DNA of 36,400 bases, taken from the NCBI GenBank assembly GCA_034003745.1, contig JAVEYA010000015.1, positions 1-36,400 of the forward strand, in the 5' to 3' direction. Numbering within the stretch: position 1 is the stretch's first letter; each line of letters begins with the position of its first letter. The translations under genes and the position numbers were made by a program. Source of the DNA: JAVEYA01 sp034003745. Lineage in GTDB: Bacteria > Bacillota > Peptococcia > DRI-13 > PHAD01. Below, piece by piece: positions 31,068-36,400 of the stretch. A model generated the notes under the pieces. The model ran no database searches and was not told the DNA's origin. It saw nothing but the letters and a program-made list of their open reading frames with translations.

Positions 31068-33431
31068 ATGAATAACAAAGTCCTGGAAAGAATGGAGTAT
31101 CCTAAGATTATTGACCTGCTGGTCCGGCAGTGTGCGACGCAGCTGGGCAAGGAATTGGCGGAGGCGCTGCAGCCTTCTTCTGAGATAGAAGAGATCAATC
31201 TCTGGCAGGAGGAAACCTCGGAAGCCAAGGAAATAAACCGGCTCTATCCCGGTTTCTCCCTGGGAGGGGTCCGGGATATCCGGCAGCCCCTGAAAAAATC
31301 ACAAGCCGGGGGGATTATTGAGCCGGGTGAGTTCCTGAATATATTTGATACGCTGCAGGCCGCTAAACGGATTAAGAAGTTTTTTAGCGAAGACGGCAAG
31401 AAATTTGCCCGGCTGGCGTTATATGCAGAGGGGCTTGCGCTGATTCCCTCGTTGGAACAGCAAATCAAGAAAACCATCACTCCGGAAGGCGATGTCAGCG
31501 AGGACGCCTCGCCGGAGCTGTCCAGAATAAAAAAACAGTTCAGGAATCTCCAGGGCAAGGCCCGGGATAAGCTGGAGACGATGATTCGCTCGGCGGAACT
31601 GCAAAAATACCTGCAGGACCCGTTGATTACAATACGCAATGACCGCTACGTCATTCCGGTGAAACAGGAATACCGCCAGCAGGTACAGGGTCTGGTGCAT
31701 GACCAGTCGGCCAGCGGCGCTACTTTGTTCATTGAGCCGCTTGCAGTGGTGGAGCTGACCAATGAGGCCCAGCGCTATGAGGCCCTTGCCCGGGCCGAGG
31801 TGCTGCGCATCCTCCGGCAGTTGACCGGCGCGGTGGCCGCATACTATGAGGAGTTAAGTTGTACGCTGGAGAATCTAGGCCAATTGGATTTCGTGCATGC
31901 CAAAGCCAAGCTCAGTTCCGAATATGACGGCGGACGCCCACTGATGAATGACCGCGGTTTTATCCACATTTTTCAAGGACGGCATCCCTTGATTCAGGGG
32001 AAAGTTGTGCCGGTGACGATTTACCTGGGTAAGGAATTTGATATCCTGGTCATCACCGGTCCCAATACCGGCGGCAAAACGGTAACCCTAAAGACAGTGG
32101 GACTGTTTACGCTGATGGCGCAGGCCGGTCTGCATGTCCCGGCGGAGACCGGGACGGAGCTGGCCGTCTTTTCTCAGGTCTTCTCCGATATCGGTGATGA
32201 GCAGAGTATCGAGCAGTCCTTAAGCACTTTTTCTTCCCATATGACTAATATCATCAGTATTTTAGACAATCTGGACGACCGGACGCTGGTGCTGCTGGAT
32301 GAGCTGGGCGCCGGTACGGACCCGGCGGAAGGTTCGGCCCTGGCTATGGCTATCCTGGAATACCTGTTGCAGCAAGGGGCCAGGGTGATTGCCACCACGC
32401 ATTACAGCGAGCTGAAAACCTTTGCCTTTAATAATGACCGGGTGGAAAACGCCAGTGTGGAATTTGATGTGGAGACCTTGCGGCCCACTTACCGCCTCTT
32501 AATCGGCGTGCCGGGCAAGAGCAACGCCTTTGAGATCTCTTTGCGGCTTGGCCTGAGACCGGATTTGGTGGAGAAGGCCCGGAGCTTCCGCTCCCAGGAA
32601 GGCGCGCGTGTGGCCGATTTGATTGCCAATCTGGAGACCAACCAGATTCTCTCCGAGAAGGAGCGCCAGGAAGCGGCGAAGCTGAAAGATACGGCCCGCC
32701 AGATGCTCCTGCAGGTAGAAAGAAAAGAACGGGAGCTGAAGGAGCGGGCGCAATATATTATTCAGAAAGCCCAGCAGGATGCGCTGGACATCGTAACCAA
32801 AGCTCGGCAGGAAAGCGAAGCCGCCCTGAAGGAAGTCAAAGAGCGGCTGAAAAACGCCCCGCAGGAGACACGACAGGAACTGCAGGATTTACGTGCAAAA
32901 TTGCGCGAGCAGGAGGCGGAATTTGAGGATCTGGTCTATCCGGAGGAAGAGGGCGAAGCTATCCCTGCGCAGGAGTTGCATCCGGGCGACCTGGTCCTCT
33001 TGAAACGCCTGAATCAAAAAGCCCAGGTCCTGGAGAGACCGGGCAAGGATGAAGTCCTGGTACAGGCGGGGATTATGAAACTGACCGTGAAACTAAAAGA
33101 TATCCGCCCCTTAAGTGAAGGGAAGGTACAGGTCAGAGGGGAGCGTACAGGCGCAGGCGCGCTTGCCGCCGGAAAAGCCCGGGAAATGAAACAGGAACTG
33201 GATTTGCGCGGCCTCACCGTCGATGAGGCGATCCTGGAAACGGAGAAATTCCTGGATGACGCCTATCTGGCCAGTCTTCCGCAGGCCTATATTATTCATG
33301 GGAAGGGTACCGGCGCCCTGCGCAAGGCCATCAATGACTTGCTGAAAAATCACCCATTGGTGGCAACGGCGAGGACAGGCGGATATTATGAGGGCGGACA
33401 CGGCGTTACGGTAGTAGAAATAAAAAGATAA
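31068..33431 (+). CDS. mutS2: Endonuclease MutS2 (Smr-domain MutS family)
   Basis: A 787-residue MutS2. The N-terminal core/clamp (about 1-290) leads to the ABC ATPase with Walker A GPNTGGKT (331-338), Walker B D-E-L-G-A-G-T-D-P (411-419) and the T-T-H-Y-S-E-L-K switch. A long charged coiled-coil follows (about 515-630), then a KOW-like segment and the C-terminal Smr nuclease domain (about 710-787) with DLRGLTVDEA, HGKGTGALR and GGYYEGGHGVTVV. MutS2 acts on recombination intermediates or on collided ribosomes, not classical mismatch repair. ATG 31068 is preferred over ATG 31062, which is only one base from AAGGAG at 31055-31060. Confidence 0.96.
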   Translation: MNNKVLERMEYPKIIDLLVRQCATQLGKELAEALQPSSEIEEINLWQEETSEAKEINRLYPGFSLGGVRDIRQPLKKSQAGGIIEPGEFLNIFDTLQAAKRIKKFFSEDGKKFARLALYAEGLALIPSLEQQIKKTITPEGDVSEDASPELSRIKKQFRNLQGKARDKLETMIRSAELQKYLQDPLITIRNDRYVIPVKQEYRQQVQGLVHDQSASGATLFIEPLAVVELTNEAQRYEALARAEVLRILRQLTGAVAAYYEELSCTLENLGQLDFVHAKAKLSSEYDGGRPLMNDRGFIHIFQGRHPLIQGKVVPVTIYLGKEFDILVITGPNTGGKTVTLKTVGLFTLMAQAGLHVPAETGTELAVFSQVFSDIGDEQSIEQSLSTFSSHMTNIISILDNLDDRTLVLLDELGAGTDPAEGSALAMAILEYLLQQGARVIATTHYSELKTFAFNNDRVENASVEFDVETLRPTYRLLIGVPGKSNAFEISLRLGLRPDLVEKARSFRSQEGARVADLIANLETNQILSEKERQEAAKLKDTARQMLLQVERKERELKERAQYIIQKAQQDALDIVTKARQESEAALKEVKERLKNAPQETRQELQDLRAKLREQEAEFEDLVYPEEEGEAIPAQELHPGDLVLLKRLNQKAQVLERPGKDEVLVQAGIMKLTVKLKDIRPLSEGKVQVRGERTGAGALAAGKAREMKQELDLRGLTVDEAILETEKFLDDAYLASLPQAYIIHGKGTGALRKAINDLLKNHPLVATARTGGYYEGGHGVTVVEIKR

Positions 33432-33471
33432 ATAACAAGGACAAGCAGGTTAGGGAAGCTGCCCCAATTAA

Positions 33472-33502
33472 AAGAGCTCTGAGATTTTATCTCAGAGCTC
33501 TT
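33472..33502. terminator. Convergent terminator between mutS2 and the penicillin-binding protein gene
   Basis: A 13-bp perfect stem (AAGAGCTCTGAGA / TCTCAGAGCTCTT) with a 5-nt loop. On the minus strand it runs into TTTTAATT and ends the penicillin-binding protein transcript 5 bp after its stop. On the plus strand no T-run follows, so use by mutS2 is less sure. Confidence 0.8.
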
Positions 33503-33506
33503 GGTA

Positions 33507-36353
33507 TTACGGTAAATTCACTTCAATTTGATTTGATGCCGGACTCTGTTCCTTGGTTTCTGTATCGAAAGCGATGACACGGTAAAAGTAGCTCTTGCCG
33601 CGGCTAAGGCCGCTGTCGGTCCAGGTGGTCTCGCGGATGGTGCGGTCGGCGGCAATTTGGTTGGAGAGACCCGGGTCGAAATTAGCCTGCTCGGAACGGA
33701 AGATATAGTAAACGATATTTCTGGAGGCAGCCGCCGGGGTCCAGTTGAGGTTTAAGGTCACTGTATTCCCGCTGATGCTGGCCGAGCCGGTTAGTTTGGG
33801 CGCCTGCAGGCCGTCCGGCTGCTCTCCCGGCGATGCGGGAAGGCCGGTATTGACGCTGATCTCATTGGAGATTAAGAGATTTTGCTCCGTGGACTTGGGA
33901 TCCTGGGAAATGATTTTGTAGTAGTAGCGGTTGCCGGAAGTGACCGTGTTGTCCTGCCAGCTGGTAGCGCCGCCGATATTCATGCTGAAGGCCAGTGCGC
34001 TGTCATTGATGGGCACATTGGGGGAAGTGGAGCGGAAGATTTTAAAGACGGTTTCCGAACTCAAATCCGCCGGATGGGTCCAGGTCAGTTGCACCGAGCG
34101 CAATTCTCCCTGCTGCGTTGTAATGGGATAACCCTGCAGTTTAATGGGGGTATAGATATTGCCTCGGCCGTGGATGGTGCAGTATTCACGCGGAGGTTCC
34201 AGATTGGCGTCCAAGGGGGTCCATTTTCCACTCCAGGGGATGGGGCGCTGCAGGAAGACCCGTGTCACCGGCCAGGGACAAAAGTCGGTCAACAGTTGGC
34301 CGGATTCGGCGCAGACCGGCAGTTGAATCCAGACGTTGGAGATTTCGGTGGGAACGTAGGCAGTGTTGAATTTCTCCGTAACCACTTGCTCGGGCGGGGT
34401 AAGCGGAGAGGGCAAGAGCCCCGACTTATAGTCCACCTGCAATTCCACGATGCCGTCGGGCGCCGGGAACTGCGTTACAGGGACATCTTTATGGGCTGCC
34501 GTCATAACGTCTTTCCAAATCGGTCCGCAGACGGAACCGCCATAGACGCCGGACATGGCTTCTTCCTTGTCGAAGCCCATCCAGACTACGCCGACCAATT
34601 CCGGCGTATAGCCGCAGAACCAGGCGTCGACGTCAAAGGACGTGGTGCCGGTCTTGCCGGCAACGGGACGGTTCATACGGGCAGCGCCGGCCGTACCGGC
34701 ATCAACGACGGTGCGCAGCATATCTGTAATCAGATAGGCTGTTTGCGGACTCATCACGACAGTCTTAACGGTTTTATGCTCATAGAGAAGATTTCCTTCG
34801 CTGTCTTCAATTCTTCTGATGACATGGGGCTTAATATAGATGCCTTGATTGGCAAAAGTACCGTAAGCGGCAGCCATCTCCAGCGGAGAGACGCCCTTGG
34901 TCAAGCCGCCGAGAGCCAGCGATAAGCCCATATCATTGGCGGATCCGCTGTCCACCAGGGAAGTGATCCCAAGTTTTTCGGCGAAGTTAAAGCCTTCGGT
35001 AATCCCGATTTTCTCCAGCATTTTTACGGCGACGGTATTGACGGACCATTGTATGGCTGTACGCATACTGATCAAACCGCGATAGCCCCTGGTCTTTTCA
35101 TCATAGTTGATAAATACTTTTGGACCGGCCGGGGTGGAGTATTCCTGAGGATAATCATCTAAAACGGTAGCCGGACCGTAACCCTTTTCCAAAGCGGGAG
35201 CGTATACGACAATCGGTTTGATAGAGGATCCCGGCTGCCGGTAGGCATTGACCGCACGGTTAAACTGGCGCTCGCCCTCTTGCTTCCTGCCGCCGATTAA
35301 AGCGGTGACTTCACCGGAATGCGGGTCCAGGACAACCATGGCCGATTGGACAACTTTATCGTTTTTATCCGGGGGGAAAAATTTATCATTGCTATAGGCT
35401 TTTTCCGCCTGGTCCTGGGTTTTCTTGTCCATGGTAGTGTAAATCTTGTAGCCCGCCGTATACAAAGAGGAGATATCCCTATCGTTCAGATCCAACTTTT
35501 CTATTGCTTCATCAATAATAAAGTCGATATAGGATTGATATTCATAATTATTTTCTTTCAGGCCGACCAGGTTGAGCGGGGCCTCTTTGGCTGCCTGGGC
35601 CGCTTCCGCGGAGATAAAGTTCATGTCGACCATTTCATTTAAGACGAGGGCCTGGCGCTGTTTGGCCCGCTCCATATTCAGATAGGGAGAGTAGCGCCCG
35701 GGCGCGTTAATGACCCCGGCCAGCATGGCCGCCTCTTCCAGGTTCAGGTCTTGGGCGTTCTTGCCGAAATAGACCTGTGCCGCTGTCTGCAGACTATGGG
35801 CGCCATGACCGTAATAGACGTTATTCAGGTACATGGTCAGGATTTGCTCTTTGGAGTATTTGCCTTCTACTTGGAAGGCAATAATGGCTTCCTGAATTTT
35901 GCGGCGCAGCTTCTTTTCAGGGTTCTCCAGCACGGCAATCTTAACCAGCTGTTGGGTTAAGGTGCTGCCCCCTTCCGCGCCGTAGCCTTCTCTGATGTTG
36001 GCTATTACAGCCCCTCCGAAGCGGATGGGATCAAAACCGTGATGCTTGTAAAAACGCTGGTCTTCTATGGAAACCAAGGCTTCTTTCATTATTTTCGGTA
36101 CTTCATTGGGGTCAAGCTGAACCCTGTTTTTTTCGGTTCTGAGTTTGGTTATCTCCTGCTCGTCCCGGTCAAATACAAAGCTGGAGAGTTCTCCGGTGAT
36201 GTTTTCTATATCATATTTAGGCATATTGCGGACAGCTCCGACTACAAAGCCCAACACGCCGCCGACGCCAATGTAAGAGATTAAAAGAACAGCAAGAATA
36301 AAGATTCTGCCGTATCTTATTTTGGCGCGGGGTTTTCTGCGGGTCATTGACAT
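33507..36353 (-). CDS. Class A penicillin-binding protein (PBP1A-like) with C-terminal fibronectin type III-like repeats
   Basis: A 948-residue bifunctional cell-wall synthase. A short basic cytoplasmic tail and one membrane anchor (about 16-40) precede the GT51 glycosyltransferase domain (about 60-240) with catalytic E97 in E-D-Q-R-F-Y and G-G-S-T-L-T-Q-Q. The transpeptidase domain (about 335-625) has active-site S376 in SSIK, SVN (437-439) and KTGTT (567-571). The last 200 residues form two fibronectin type III-like units (about 745-840 and 855-948), each with W-T-P/H-P and F-Y-R-V or Y-Y-K-I strands. It polymerises and cross-links peptidoglycan outside the membrane. ATG 36353 follows AAAGGAGG; an ATG at 36380 lies before that site. 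All catalytic motifs are intact. Confidence 0.95.
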   Translation of the reverse strand: MSMTRRKPRAKIRYGRIFILAVLLISYIGVGGVLGFVVGAVRNMPKYDIENITGELSSFVFDRDEQEITKLRTEKNRVQLDPNEVPKIMKEALVSIEDQRFYKHHGFDPIRFGGAVIANIREGYGAEGGSTLTQQLVKIAVLENPEKKLRRKIQEAIIAFQVEGKYSKEQILTMYLNNVYYGHGAHSLQTAAQVYFGKNAQDLNLEEAAMLAGVINAPGRYSPYLNMERAKQRQALVLNEMVDMNFISAEAAQAAKEAPLNLVGLKENNYEYQSYIDFIIDEAIEKLDLNDRDISSLYTAGYKIYTTMDKKTQDQAEKAYSNDKFFPPDKNDKVVQSAMVVLDPHSGEVTALIGGRKQEGERQFNRAVNAYRQPGSSIKPIVVYAPALEKGYGPATVLDDYPQEYSTPAGPKVFINYDEKTRGYRGLISMRTAIQWSVNTVAVKMLEKIGITEGFNFAEKLGITSLVDSGSANDMGLSLALGGLTKGVSPLEMAAAYGTFANQGIYIKPHVIRRIEDSEGNLLYEHKTVKTVVMSPQTAYLITDMLRTVVDAGTAGAARMNRPVAGKTGTTSFDVDAWFCGYTPELVGVVWMGFDKEEAMSGVYGGSVCGPIWKDVMTAAHKDVPVTQFPAPDGIVELQVDYKSGLLPSPLTPPEQVVTEKFNTAYVPTEISNVWIQLPVCAESGQLLTDFCPWPVTRVFLQRPIPWSGKWTPLDANLEPPREYCTIHGRGNIYTPIKLQGYPITTQQGELRSVQLTWTHPADLSSETVFKIFRSTSPNVPINDSALAFSMNIGGATSWQDNTVTSGNRYYYKIISQDPKSTEQNLLISNEISVNTGLPASPGEQPDGLQAPKLTGSASISGNTVTLNLNWTPAAASRNIVYYIFRSEQANFDPGLSNQIAADRTIRETTWTDSGLSRGKSYFYRVIAFDTETKEQSPASNQIEVNLP

Positions 36354-36381
36354 GGGTGAGCCTCCTTTCTCTGCTTGCATT

Positions 36382-36390
36382 ATTATAGCA
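36382..36390 (-). promoter_or_regulatory. Extended -10 promoter of the penicillin-binding protein gene
   Basis: On the minus strand TGCTATAAT combines a TG extension with a consensus TATAAT, 29 bp before ATG 36353. A -35 at normal spacing would fall outside the window. Confidence 0.6.
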
Positions 36391-36400
36391 CAAGAGTCAA

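Noticed and set aside
33882..34925. A 347-codon plus-strand frame opposite the penicillin-binding protein gene
   Set aside because: The opposite strand encodes intact transpeptidase and fibronectin-like domains; this frame has no recognisable motif.
36395..36400. TTGACT on the minus strand as -35 box for the penicillin-binding protein gene
   Set aside because: It is only 7 bp from the TATAAT, far too close to form a promoter with it.

Overview
The window reads as about 36 kb of chromosome from a Gram-positive anaerobe of the class Clostridia, perhaps a Peptococcaceae/Desulfitobacterium-like lineage (inference, low confidence at family level). The signs are strong AGGAGG-type ribosome binding sites, GTG/TTG starts, two T-box leaders, an infC-rpmI-rplT operon with a Firmicutes-type leader, the clostridial order pheS-pheT-zapA-U32 peptidase-mutS2, and sigma-54-dependent catabolic control. 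No rRNA, tRNA, phage, IS transposase or CRISPR array was seen.

Region A (1-13.4 kb) is an accessory catabolic island made of two parallel modules. Module 1 has the end of a TRAP solute-binding protein, DctQ and DctM, then a convergent sigma-54 activator with a PrpR_N sensor domain, and, divergent from that activator, a lyase of the isocitrate lyase/PEP mutase superfamily behind a near-consensus -24/-12 promoter. Module 2 is a five-gene minus-strand operon: aconitase-superfamily dehydratase large and small subunits, a second lyase of the same family, a TAXI-type binding lipoprotein and a fused TRAP permease. It has its own -24/-12 promoter, an upstream array of 10-bp repeats and its own PrpR_N-type activator immediately upstream. 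The enzyme set matches the last two steps of the Eubacterium barkeri nicotinate pathway (dimethylmaleate hydration, then cleavage of 2,3-dimethylmalate to propionate and pyruvate). The leading hypothesis is uptake and cleavage of a branched C5-C6 dicarboxylate; the true substrate cannot be read from the sequence.

Region B (13.5-20.9 kb) holds a TtcA-like PP-loop protein, thrS with a complete T-box leader (proposed Thr specifier ACC), a 33-codon candidate small ORF, a CmpX-like multi-helix channel protein, a short KdpD-like kinase with a KdpE-like regulator but no kdpFABC, and a small membrane protein with a possible PH-like domain.

Region C (20.9-36.4 kb) is housekeeping: infC-rpmI-rplT behind an L20/IF3-type leader and terminator, a SpoU-family RNA methyltransferase, pheST behind a second T-box (proposed Phe specifier TTC), zapA, a NIF3-like protein, a U32 peptidase-family protein, mutS2 with a MITE-like inverted repeat directly in front of its ribosome binding site, and a convergent class A penicillin-binding protein with C-terminal fibronectin-type repeats.

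Start codons were chosen by ribosome binding site, so several differ from the longest possible reading frame.
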